Source of the DNA: Nemertoderma westbladi
Taxonomy: Eukaryota > Xenacoelomorpha > Nemertodermatida > Nemertodermatidae
NCBI GenBank assembly: GCA_032718475.1
Contig: JAUCBJ010004152.1
Location: 1-40,524 of the forward strand
Direction: 5' to 3'
DNA length: 40,524 nucleotides
The position numbers were made by a program, and so were the translations under genes. Positions 10,411-19,700 of the stretch are shown in pieces. How positions within the stretch are numbered: position 1 is the stretch's first letter; each line of letters begins with the position of its first letter. The notes below the pieces were generated by a model that had not been told where the DNA came from, did no database searches, and worked only from the letters and a program-made list of their open reading frames with translations.

Positions 10411-11283
10411 TGTTAATACATTGGGGCCCATACGTCTATCTCCAATAACTCCCCCCTCCCCTGGATATATGTTATGTCCCTGTGTATTATAGTCATGCTG
10501 CTGTACCGATATAGGCCTACCTACCTCTCGCCTACCTACCGGTATGTACTCCGCGACTTCCGGGTTTAATCCCGTCGTTCGCGCTACCCCATCGCCTACT
10601 CTATCTCTCCCAGCATGGCCTATAATAGTATGTGCAGTAAGGCCTACAGTATGTCCTGCAGTCTGCATGTGCCCTTCCGAACCGAAGTTTATTCTTCGCG
10701 AATCTCGAATCTCCCCGCGACTACTGCACTCTCGATCGGCAGCTATATCCCGTCGGGAAGCTTCTCTCCGATCCCCTCTCCTGTTCTCGACTCTGTATTG
10801 GTACGTCTTGTACCCCTCTCTTGGCGTGCGGTGCGTTTCTCCGGGGCGACGGCAATCTCCCGAAGTTCGACCCCACTGGCTCCCTGACTCCATCTCTACT
10901 ATCGACGGTCCGTCATCCGTCCTCGCACTCCTATCGTTCGTGGCGACACCTTTTCTACTATCTCCTCTTCTTCTCTTTTCAGTGCAGTATTCCCGCTCGT
11001 GAGATCTCTCGTCGACCTCCCGGTTAAACTCCACTGTTCTTCTTCTCTCTTCTGATCGGGCTCGACGCTTCGTCTGCCCTCTCGCGACGTCAACCTGCCT
11101 CTCTCTACTCGATCGCACGCCGCTGGGGATACTCGCAATCCCCCTATTACTCTCCGTCGCCGGGTGTTGCGGTTTACCTGATTCGGCCCGCGCATTATCC
11201 GCTGACGGCTGTGGGACACTCTCTGCCCCCCCTCTCTCTCTACTAACTCTCTCGCGGTGGGGTGTCCGTAGCCCCCCCCCCAC
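10366..11283 (-). CDS. Gag middle part, Arg/Glu/Ser-rich, element A
   Basis: A 305-codon frame with a highly charged, low-complexity composition (many RRE, SRE and ERR clusters). It lies between two G-runs (11272-11281 and 10375-10383) and ends at a stop right after the second. No domain is recognisable. It is taken as gag because it lies between the N-terminal frame and the zinc knuckles on the same strand. A second frame (10899-11423) overlaps it, and I cannot tell which is used over the overlap. Confidence 0.45.
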   Translation of the reverse strand: MGGGLRTPHRERVSRERGGAESVPQPSADNARAESGKPQHPATESNRGIASIPSGVRSSRERQVDVARGQTKRRARSEERRRTVEFNREVDERSHEREYCTEKRRRGDSRKGVATNDRSARTDDGPSIVEMESGSQWGRTSGDCRRPGETHRTPREGYKTYQYRVENRRGDRREASRRDIAADRECSSRGEIRDSRRINFGSEGHMQTAGHTVGLTAHTIIGHAGRDRVGDGVARTTGLNPEVAEYIPVGRREVGRPISVQQHDYNTQGHNIYPGEGGVIGDRRMGPNVLTSTPVPNIPAGGGTG

Positions 11284-11842
11284 CCGCCACTTCTAACTTC
11301 ACTATCTCTTACTACACTTCTGCGTCCCTCTTGTGGGGCATTCTCTGCCCCCCCTCTCTCACCACTAATCTTATGTGGTGGGGCGCCGGCAGCCCCCCCC
11401 CCACTCGCCACATCTAACTTCACTATCTCTCACTTCGTCTCTACACCCCTCTCTAGTCGACGCACTGTCTCTACTACGGCTGGGTCTATTCACCCCCGCC
11501 TCTCTCTCTACTACTGCGTGGCCCACCAGGCCCACTTCGGGTTGGCTCAACCCCGCTACCTCCTGCCTACTAACTGCGTGGCCTACCAGGCCGCCGCCTG
11601 CCGGGCTATACACGTCTGACACGCTCATATTAATAGCACCATTCCCAATATTATTTGTTAAATCAATTAAATTATTATTTTCAAAATTTAAATTAATATT
11701 CGAATTATTTGAATTAATGTTATTATTTGAATTTAAATTTAAATTACTACTACCAGGTAAAATATTATTTGCTGCAATAAAGGGATTAGGGTTATCTACT
11801 ACGGTACTATTAATATTAACTATTTCTAACGTACTATTATTA
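11284..11842 (-). other. gag spacer of element A with G-runs and direct repeats
   Basis: Two near copies of a segment containing ctctgccccccctctctc followed by a poly-C run (about 11218-11283 and 11339-11405) and two copies of gcgtggcc-accaggcc (11516, 11576). The latter are short palindromes. The protein frame changes across the homopolymers. AT-rich sequence at 11630-11840 interrupts the GC-rich gag composition. Confidence 0.5.
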
Positions 11843-11863
11843 CCCCCCCCCCCCCCCCCCCCC
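11843..11863. repeat. 21-bp C homopolymer (G on the gag strand)
   Basis: The longest homopolymer in the element. It lies inside the gag region and would encode poly-Gly; the reading frame is not maintained across it. Confidence 0.95.
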
Positions 11864-12092
11864 GCCCGTACGGCTGGCTACACCAGTTCTGGTTCTCTCG
11901 CCCGGTGCCTGTAGGTGGGGTCTCACTCTCTGACAGTTCCAACCGCACCAGTTCTAGTCGGCGCTGATTCAGTTTGGCTTGATATTGCGCAAGCCTCCCT
12001 AGCACGGCATGCAAATCATCCCGCCTGCACTCACCCTCTATCCCCCACTCTCGCATATTCTGCCCGGCCAACTCTGCCTCTCTCGCAACCAT
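11864..12092 (-). CDS. Gag continuation, shifted frame, element A
   Basis: Continues the helical, charged Gag sequence (RLAQYQAKLNQRRLELVRLELSE) in a different frame from the N-terminal ORF; the two overlap at 12038-12092. It ends in Gly-rich sequence at the 21-G run. Confidence 0.5.
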
Positions 12093-13132
12093 CTCAAGCC
12101 GCCTCGCCGCCTCGCCGGCTCGCTCTCTACTCCCATCTCTCGCTCTCTACACTCCTTGGCTCTCTCTCTACACTCCTCGGCTTGCTCTCTATACTCCCTC
12201 TCCAACTCTCCTAACCTCTCTGAAAATGCGGTTTCCTCTCTCAATTGTCTCTCTAACTCATTCTGCTCTGTCGCAACCATTTCTAATTTATACGCCATGC
12301 GTTCACTCTCTCGCACCCGTCTTTCTTTTACGGAGGATGTAGCAGACTTATCGGTTGCGACGGACTCCCGCCGCCCCTCCGTCCTACTAACTTTCCCCCG
12401 CCTCCCGGAACTTCCTCCGACCGACGAGACCGAATCCTCGGAGTTAACCTCGGATTCGCCCTCCTCAGGTCTCTTCCAACCCACTAATTTTACTCCCCGG
12501 GCATCGACTAAGTATGGCCCTACGTACACTACGCTAGGTTCCATACCCCCACATTCCCATAGTTCAATCAGTTCGTTGACAACTCCCCTCGCCCTCTCCT
12601 CGGCTAGTTCTCCCTGCCCAGAACGCACTAGGTAATCAAAGTATCTGTTCGACTCACCTAGTCGTCTCCTCAGTCTCACCTCGTCTATCTTCGCCCCTCC
12701 TTTGGCCTCTCTCAGTTGCTCCCGGGTCGCGGCGTAGGCCCGTCGAAGTCGATCAGAAATCCCAACGTCCTCGTCGCCGACCTCTCCTCCATCTCTCTGG
12801 GTCCGACGTCGTACCGACGGCCCCACCGTCGCCGTTCCGGTGGACCGTTCGTCGTCCTCGGCCTGTGGCTGGCCGGCGACATCGGTGCGTCGACCCTCGC
12901 TCCGCGTCGACTCGTCTTCCTCTTCTCCTCCCGACTCGATTTCTCTTTGTAGACGACCCCCCACATCTTGGTTCGCCGGGTCGCTCGTTATCGACGTGGC
13001 GTCAACGTGCGTCGACGTGGTCGGCGTAGCATCGACCGGCGTCGTGGGTTCGTATCGTCTCGCCGTGGCCTCGCGGATCGTTAGATCGTCGTCCGGGGTC
13101 CGCGGCGGTGTCGTTCCTTTCTCTCGACTCAT
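12038..13132 (-). CDS. Gag N-terminal ORF, element A (364 codons)
   Basis: The first long frame inside the 5' LTR on the minus strand, with ATG at 13132, 131 nt from the LTR. Residues 1-120 are acidic and Thr/Pro-rich. About residues 120-210 form a compact segment (DRLRRAYAATREQL, YFDYLVRSGQGELAEERARG, ELIELWECGG, VYVGPYLVDARGVKLVGW) that could be the folded capsid-like core. About residues 260-350 are a long Arg/Glu coiled coil. No known domain is certain. Together with the downstream knuckles it makes a Gag of roughly a thousand residues, interrupted here by frame changes. Confidence 0.65.
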   Translation of the reverse strand: MSREKGTTPPRTPDDDLTIREATARRYEPTTPVDATPTTSTHVDATSITSDPANQDVGGRLQREIESGGEEEDESTRSEGRRTDVAGQPQAEDDERSTGTATVGPSVRRRTQRDGGEVGDEDVGISDRLRRAYAATREQLREAKGGAKIDEVRLRRRLGESNRYFDYLVRSGQGELAEERARGVVNELIELWECGGMEPSVVYVGPYLVDARGVKLVGWKRPEEGESEVNSEDSVSSVGGSSGRRGKVSRTEGRRESVATDKSATSSVKERRVRESERMAYKLEMVATEQNELERQLREETAFSERLGELEREYREQAEECRERAKECREREMGVESEPARRRGGLRWLRERQSWPGRICESGG

Positions 13133-13262
13133 CTTCGTCTTTGGTGTCTGGCAGCCACAGTCTGTCTGTTGGTTGGATCCAGTTCTATCACTGTCAGACT
13201 GTCAGGGCAGCTGCTAGGATTCTATCTCTGTCAGGGCAGCTGGGCGGATCTGATTCTATCAC
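13133..13262 (-). other. 5' leader of element A
   Basis: Directly inside the 5' LTR the minus strand reads gtgatagaatcagatcc. Related gatagaa units recur three times in about 95 bp with gctgccctgacag between them. A standard TGG-initiated primer-binding site is not evident; the primer is unknown. Confidence 0.5.
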
Positions 13263-13809
13263 TGTGACGGGATCTACGGATCCCGGTTTATCCGTTGGGT
13301 TTTCTATCTACGCGTCCCCGCCGTGTGTGAAAGGTAAAAGAGTTCTGATGTTCGGTTATATGTATAAGGTATAATATAGTTGATATATAGGCTATAGTAT
13401 AGTATGGCACAGTTACCGGTAGATAAGTATGATGGCGGTAGCGGACGGTGATAGAAGTCACCGTTCCACCCTACTGAACTAACTGAGTAAACTGAATGAA
13501 TGATTGCTGTACAGGTAATATGTACTGCACGGGTTTGGCCGTTACAGTACTTAGTCGATGCTGTCCCCCCATTGGCTAATATCCCTGTTGGCACCCTTTG
13601 CCCCCCTCTGAAGTGCTTCCCTTCGCCCTTGCTGTTCTCTCTTGGTTAGGGGTTTGGCCCCTGACCCTTATTGTGTGTGTTTCCTTTGGGGCCTATTGTC
13701 CCCGTTTACTGGGGTGACACGAGGTTGATTGGTAATCAACCTCGTGCTCCCAATATTGCTTTATGGCTCACTCTATGGGTTTGTGTTAGCGGAATTGGAT
13801 AAGCTAACA
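13263..13809 (-). repeat. 5' LTR of element A
   Basis: 547 bp, TG...CA ended, one C longer than its partner (six C at 13564-13569). Contains the same 13-bp perfect stem (13718-13746) and a cggtga-tagaag-tcaccg hairpin near 13446. Confidence 0.95.
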
Positions 13810-13814
13810 CTGGC
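13810..13814. repeat. target-site duplication (right) of LTR element A
   Basis: ctggc, identical to 6711-6715. Confidence 0.95.
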
Positions 13815-13902
13815 ATAGCATTAGCATTCTTAATATATGTACAATAAATATATATATAATGCAGCTGACTTCAATGCAGCATGCCGTTAGTAAGTAGAAC
13901 TG
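13815..13902. other. short AT-rich spacer between element A and the hAT-like element
   Basis: Contains (ta)n sequence and no gene. Its end, agtagaactg, may hold a degraded 8-bp duplication (agtagaac here, agtagacg at 29621). Confidence 0.5.
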
Positions 13903-13927
13903 CAGGGACAGGATACGATACGATACG
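13903..13927 (+). repeat. left TIR of hAT-like element
   Basis: 25 bases identical to the reverse complement of 29596-29620. Confidence 0.9.
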
Positions 13928-14026
13928 AAGACTGATTTTCGTATTGCAGTATTTTATTCGTAACGAATTTCGTATCGTATCATAAAAATTGACGTCGTAT
14001 CGTATATTACGAATAAATATTTTTCG

Positions 14027-14031
14027 TATTT
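14027..14031. repeat. target-site duplication (left) of LTR element B
   Basis: tattt, repeated at 28791-28795. Confidence 0.85.
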
Positions 14032-14157
14032 TATAGAATTATATTCCCTAAATGCCGTGGATTTTCAAAATTTTATTTTATTCGAATTAACTTTGTAAAG
14101 ATTGCTTTGAGTTCTCATTAGTATTTGTTCTATCATTTGTACGCCTATCGGTCAAGT

Positions 14158-14229
14158 GGTTCAGTAGCTCAGTCGGTAGAGCGTTGGAAATTATATGTGT
14201 AGTAGGTATTGAGTTCGAATCCTAGTAAG
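14158..14229 (+). other. tRNA-like segment with pol III A and B boxes
   Basis: tagctcagtcgg (14165-14176) fits the A-box consensus and gagttcgaatcc (14211-14222) the B box one base off. The D arm folds perfectly (gctc...gagc), but the anticodon, T and acceptor stems pair badly. It is therefore a tRNA-derived relic (SINE head or tRNA pseudogene) rather than a working tRNA. Present in both LTRs (second copy 26772-26843). Confidence 0.75.
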
Positions 14230-14400
14230 TGCGAATTATTTTTTGTGCAGAATTTCAACTCATTTAAATTGACCGCTACAAATTAATTGCATTTGTCTGT
14301 ACCAATGAGACTGTAGTTATTTGATTGTAACCAATGTCGTGCAAGTTATACATTAGCTGGACCAATAGCTATCTTTAAAACCTTGTTAGAACCTATAGAA

Positions 14401-14422
14401 CAATCGAGAATTTTCTCGATTG
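14401..14422 (+). promoter_or_regulatory. perfect palindrome upstream of LTR TATA box
   Basis: caatcgagaa, tt, ttctcgattg: a 10-bp perfect dyad 18 bp upstream of tatataaagg. It could be a dimeric factor site or an RNA hairpin. Confidence 0.7.
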
Positions 14423-14440
14423 ATTGCAGCACAAATTTGG

Positions 14441-14450
14441 TATATAAAGG
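14441..14450 (+). promoter_or_regulatory. candidate LTR TATA box
   Basis: tatataaagg, followed about 20 bp later by a ttcattag initiator-like site (14460) and about 115 bp later by an AATAAA (14578). That arrangement would give a short R region and a very long U5. Confidence 0.5.
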
Positions 14451-14577
14451 TGCGATTTGTTCATTAGTTATCTCATTACTATACCATAATATATTCTCTC
14501 AGGTATTCAGTTATCTGATATTTGTTTATTCTGTCATTAGTTTTCAGATTACATTGTATTATAATTATATCTTCTGT

Positions 14578-14583
14578 AATAAA
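14578..14583 (+). terminator. candidate polyadenylation signal in the LTR
   Basis: AATAAA in tgtaataaagtcag. In the 3' LTR copy it would direct 3'-end formation just downstream of the start site. Confidence 0.4.
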
Positions 14584-15674
14584 GTCAGAATATTCTCTCA
14601 GCTTTTCTATCTGTTTTACTATGATTCACCACGGTGAACCCAGCTAAGGGACAGGATGGCCAGCTAGAGATCGGGCCGCAGCAATGAACGGGAACATCAC
14701 GGGAATGTAGACAAGAGACAACCCGCAATAACATCTTGAGTTATTCGCCCATCGCCTGAAAGGTTAGACAGCGTTCGACGCCTTGCTACCTAAGTATAAG
14801 ACCAAAAGATCAAAAGGTAGAAGTAGTGACACGCTGTGAGCCTAAAATTACATTTAGGGACTGTACTGTCTTGATTCAGGAAAAAACCACAGTAGACCTT
14901 CACATTCCTACGGGGGGGGAGAGCGCAGGCAGAGACACTAGTACGCAGATAGGACGTAGGCACACCGGTACGAAGCATACAAATTGGTAGGGTGCAGCAA
15001 ACTGTACGCCTAACTCTTGCTAAGTACAGGTGCGTGTGCGACTATTTGCAGTACAACGGTGTCCATTGCATTAGAACTTGTAGGCTAGGAGGGTTGTTGT
15101 GTTTTCACCTGAATTGAGATTGTACCGTTCAGGCGGTAGGGCAGTTTACAGCTAGGCGCAAATAAATTGAGGCTATTAGGGATACTAACATCTACCGTGT
15201 CCCCGCCAACGCCCTAATAGGAAGTTACCCAGACTACCTGGGTGACTAAAATTCTAGATAGGACGCCAGGATAGCTATTAGTAACAGTACGCCTACAGTA
15301 GTAAACTAACACATCTCTTCTTAGTATCAGGGACCTGGTACCTAAAATTGCCGAATTCTGGGCGTAGCATTAACCTTATGCCTGAATTTGAGTCCTGGAA
15401 ATACGCAAGAGGGGAAGGAACCTTATCATTCGTGAGTATTGGACCTACAAGTTATAAAATTAGAATATTCGTAAAATGCACACCGTACCCAGTAATTATA
15501 TATGTGAAGGAGCAAAACTGCTTTTGACTGTTTAGAATTGACACACGCGCGTTAGAAATTATTTACACCTCAAAATATATAAAATTAACTTTCGTCCGTA
15601 CTGTGTTTTGCCCGCTAGTTAGACATCTCCAAATCTCTGCCTCTGTACTTAGCTAGCGTCTCTTTGCCCAACCA

Positions 15675-15680
15675 TATAAA
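15675..15680 (+). promoter_or_regulatory. second TATA-like box in the LTR
   Basis: catataaatc, with tcagtgagtcag about 37 nt downstream resembling an initiator. An alternative start to 14441. Confidence 0.35.
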
Positions 15681-16570
15681 TCACACCGCGGCAAAGTGTA
15701 CGAGCTTCTTAGTCCGTCAGTGAGTCAGCCTGATTTTAGGATTCGCTGCGCGGGATTTTTGTTTCATCGAAGTTTGTCTGCTCGTAGACTGTTTTCTGCC
15801 TCACCGGTTATAAGAGATCGATACTGCAATATATTCGCTTACTTAGAGTTTACTGTTTTGGTGAGAAGGTCGGATTTATGATTTGATTTACAAACTTTAC
15901 TGTAAGATATTGCAGGTATTGTTACCGTCTCTTCCATATAGTAGGAATAGGCGTATCTCTTCCAATAGTAGGAATGTGTTTTACTGAACTACGGTTCGGT
16001 AGGACTAAAGTTATTTGAAAATTTTGTATTTTGAGGTAAAAATTTGTATTTGATTAGCTAAGTGCTAATTTTTTGAAATAAAATTTGATTTGAACCGCGT
16101 GTAAAATATTTTTGGAATTGAATACCGGTGTTTAAAAAGGGTTTAAATGCCATATTGTACCGGTACAAAATTTTCGTAAAGTAAAACCTAACTCTTTTGT
16201 TTTTTCAGGATTCAGAACTCATTTCTAGACTGTAACGGGAGCAAGACCGTGTTTAGCAAGTTTGGGAGATAGATAACTCAACAACTTTGGTTGGGAAAAT
16301 CGCGCTTCGTCCGCAACGTTAAAAACGGAAAGGTTCACGTCCGGTTTGTATCTGGGAATCTGTTTTTCTGGAGAATTATTGGAGTGGGTGAGTTCGAAAA
16401 GTTGCATAAATAAGTTAGGCATTACCGTATTAGTTAAAATTATTGTGGGTTCCACTGTCTCAAGTATTTATGCATTCCGTATGATTTCTTTGTTCATTGC
16501 TGAATTAGTCCGTATTATTGTATTTAATTTACATTTTGATAACGCATATCGTTATCCGATTTATTTGTTA

Positions 16571-16692
16571 TAAAATTGGCCGCTAGGCTAATTTTATTAT
16601 ATACTTATTCCGTGACATTTATTTGCTGTAAAATTGGCCGTTTAGGCTAATTTTATCCATCTGCTATAAAATCGGCCGGTAGGCTAATTTTA
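16571..16692 (+). repeat. three tandem copies of one leader hairpin
   Basis: taaaattggcc-loop-ggctaatttta occurs at 16571-16596 (loop gcta), 16629-16655 (loop gttta) and 16667-16692 (loop ggta; one arm base changed). In RNA the arms form up to 11 bp including a G-U pair. Confidence 0.85.
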
Positions 16693-16718
16693 TATGACTG
16701 TAATTAGTACCGTTTAGA

Positions 16719-16726
16719 TATAAATA
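16719..16726 (+). promoter_or_regulatory. TATA-like box upstream of ORF1
   Basis: tataaata, about 52 bp before the ATG, with a tcacttt initiator-like site between them (16751). It could support an internal promoter. Weak evidence. Confidence 0.25.
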
Positions 16727-16777
16727 CGGTAAACTCGATACTTTGACACTCACTTTACTTGACTTACAACTACCGAA

Positions 16778-19700
16778 ATGAGTGACAAACAAGACTATAC
16801 GAAGAACACACCTACCGACTATGACTCGTGTGACGCGGATAAGTCAGCAGCGGAAGAACAACAGGGGAAGACTCGCGAGCCTACCGAACCTACACCGTGT
16901 GCGTCACCAGTACATCCAACGGGAGTACCGGATGCCGTAGTACGAGGCGACGGCAGGACCGAGGACTTTCTAACTGTTCCGCAACCTAGATACAGGGAAA
17001 TGGAGATGGTAAGTTCAGTAGGAAGCCAGGAGAGCGTAGTTAGAAGCGTCGGCGGTTACATGGCGCATATTACCAGGAGTATTGGAGAAGGCCAACGCAT
17101 ATTAGACGAGTTAACCGCTCCGATGTCTCGGTTCGAGTTCTACACTCTACAGGTGAGAGTACAGAGTAAAGTATATAAGTCCGTAGATAACCTAATTGGT
17201 CTACAAGATCTAGCTAGACAGAGACAGGATATGGACACTCAGCTTAGAATCCTCGAGAAACTAATGATCACTAGAGAGAAACTGATTCAGTTTAAGTCGA
17301 CGATTAGGCAGATACAACAGGAACAAGCGGACCAGTTGTTAGGTGAGTCGGTTTCGGACGAATTATTGCAACCCGAGGAAGAACAGGAACTGTACAGGCT
17401 AGATGGACAATTGAAACACCTGACGGATCACTTACGCATGTGCGGCGAGGACGTCGGAGATTGGGAAACCGTGCCGGAGGCTACGAGGGAAACTTCACTC
17501 GCACAAATCGAACTGGCACCGGGAACACTAAATCAATCACTGGTGAGTATTCGCAGCGAAATTGGCGAGGTGAGTATGGCTACGTCAGAAATTGCTCGAC
17601 AACAGCAGCTCTACAGACAACAACAGGAGATGGAGGAACAAACTGAACTGCTAATGGCACAAGCAGCAGTACAAGAAGAGAAACTACGTGTTGCGAATGT
17701 TGCAAGAATCTCTCATCTGCAAGAACAAGCCGAGTTGGAAGCAGCCGAGATGGAAAGATTAGAGTTGGACATTGCACAACAGGCAGCGGCAGCGGCAGCG
17801 GCAGCGTCCGAGTTAGAGCGAAAAAGGTTAGCTTCAGAAGCGAGAACCGAAATGAAAAAACGGCAAATAAAGGCTCAATCAGCTATACGACAAGCGGAGT
17901 TCGAGGCGCAACAACAACAGACGGAACAACGCGAGAAGGAAGTTAAACTTCATTTCGAACTCGGGAAGAAGGCGAGAGAATTAGCCAACGCGAAGGAAGA
18001 TCTGGATCTACAAGCCCGCGATCGATCGATGAGATCTCGTGACGGACATGATTTGGACCAGTTAAAGGTAAGGCACCGTCAAATTCAGGAACGGAAGAAG
18101 GAAGGAAGCGTAGGAGCACCCGGACGGGAACGACAATTAGTAAAGGACTTGTGTCAACGATTCCCACAGGTAACTCCTATGTTTGCACCAGTTACGATTA
18201 AGGAACCTATTTCGATTGCTGGTAGTAGTAATATTTCTCCTATCCATGGTGCGACGGAACACAGGTTTGTTATTCCGGACAAGTTTACACCGCCAAGAGC
18301 AACGTCGTCGCCTATTCCGAAAGTCAAGGTAAGTAACCCGCCGATTACAGATCGTAGTAGTTTGTTGACCAGACCTGCACTACTGACGACTAAACAGGTG
18401 AGTCCACCTTCGACACCAAAACTCGTTACGCACTACACGTACCCAATGACGTTTAGGCCTACAAAGCCTTTGGATTCAAACGCTGTAGTCCGACCACCGG
18501 TTCAGTTTACATCGCAATCTACGACTTCGAGGAAGACTTGTGAGCCTACCGAACAACGGAGACCAGTGGATACGCGACCGTTCAACCAGTTTACATCGCA
18601 ATCTACGACTTCGAGGAAGACTTGTGAGCCTACCGAACAACGGAGACCAGTGGATACGCGACCGTTCAACCAGTTTACATCGCAATCTACGACTTCGAGG
18701 AAGACTTGTGAGCCTACCGAACAACGGAGACCAGTGGATACGCGACCGTTCAACCAGTTTACATCGCAATCTACGACTTCGAGGAAGACTTGTGAGCCTA
18801 CCGAACAACGGAGAACAGTGGATACGCGACCGGTTCAGTTTACATCGCAATCTACGACTTCGAGGAAGACTTGTGAGCCTACCGAACAACGGAGAACAGT
18901 GGATACGCGACCGTTCAACCAGTTTACATCGCAATCTACGACTTCGAGGAAGACTTGTGAGCCTACCGAACAACGGAGACCAGTGGATACGCGACCGTTC
19001 AACCAATTTACATCGCAATCTACGACTTCGAGGAAGACTTGTGAGCCTACCGAACAACGGAGATCAGTGGACGATGTTCCGAAACGAAACGTGAGAATTC
19101 GTACGACGCAACGGACGCGAGCACGTCGACCACCATATCCAGATGATAGTAGTACTTCGAGCGAATCGGATTACCCGAAACGCGAGGTATTTAGAACAGG
19201 GGCGGCCGATGAATATAAACGCGAGCGTTCAGACAACTCCTTTGTAGACAATCCTCCACAGAATACACCAACACAGAAGGCGTTACAACCAACAGACGCA
19301 ATCAGTACACAACAGTTCGCCGACATTCTGCGACCAGTTGTTAACAAGTTGGCTCAGATCGAGGAACGTCTGGAGGAAGGTTACACCGACAGTTCGAGAA
19401 ATTCCGAATTCGAACACAATAGACACCCGAAGGAACCACAAAGACCGGTACCTTCAAAACATACATCGTATCAGGGAAAAGCGCCAAGAAGGGAGAACAT
19501 CAACCAGGTTACCAACCAAGGACGCGAAACTCTGAACGTTGCCGAGGAGATAGCGAAATTCGCAGCCAGACAAGGATTGCCGGTGCAACAACCACCGAAG
19601 TTTTCCGGTAGCTCAAAACACTGGCACACATTCGTAGACTATATCGAATCCCAGATCGCCGTGTGCGCCTTTACATCACTGGAGAAGTTTAATTACCTGC

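Larger units (their letters stand above)
6716..13809 (-). mobile_element. LTR retrotransposon A: young, gag-only, no reverse transcriptase
   Basis: A 7094-bp element on the minus strand, bounded by ctggc target duplications. The LTRs run TG...CA and differ by a single inserted C, so the insertion is very recent. Orientation is set by a purine tract (GGGGGGAG on the minus strand, 7262-7269) against the 3' LTR and by a gag reading frame beginning just inside the other LTR. The internal region holds a Gag N-terminus, a coiled coil, an Arg/Glu/Ser-rich middle and two zinc knuckles spaced as in BEL/Pao Gag. Then it becomes 2 kb of CT-rich hairpin-studded sequence. No protease, reverse transcriptase or integrase frame is present, so it must depend on a partner element. 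Confidence 0.9.
14032..15967 (+). repeat. 5' LTR of element B
   Basis: 1936 bp, starting tatagaattatattcc and ending cttccaata. Its match with 26646-28790 stops exactly at these points on both sides. Long for an LTR. Inside are the tRNA-like segment (14158-14229), a palindrome and TATA box (14401-14450), an early AATAAA (14578) and a second TATA-like box (15675). Confidence 0.93.
15968..16777 (+). other. leader of element B
   Basis: 810 bp between LTR and ORF1. The sequence next to the LTR (gtaggaatgtgttttactg) does not start with TGG, so no primer-binding site can be assigned. The short open frames are unremarkable. The last 200 bp carry three related hairpins and a TATA-like box. Confidence 0.6.

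Noticed and set aside
14165-14222. functional tRNA gene
   Set aside because: Only the D arm folds; the anticodon, T and acceptor stems are mispaired.
14383-14637. 84-codon frame in the LTR, identical in both LTRs (also 27205-27459)
   Set aside because: Identity follows from LTR duplication. It overlaps the palindrome, TATA box and AATAAA, and its composition is just AT-rich.
18476-19057. 193-codon open frame on the minus strand opposite the gag repeats
   Set aside because: It exists only because the 84-bp repeat has a length divisible by three and happens to lack stops on the other strand.
18503-19068. CRISPR-like array
   Set aside because: The units are contiguous coding repeats without spacers, in a eukaryotic retroelement.
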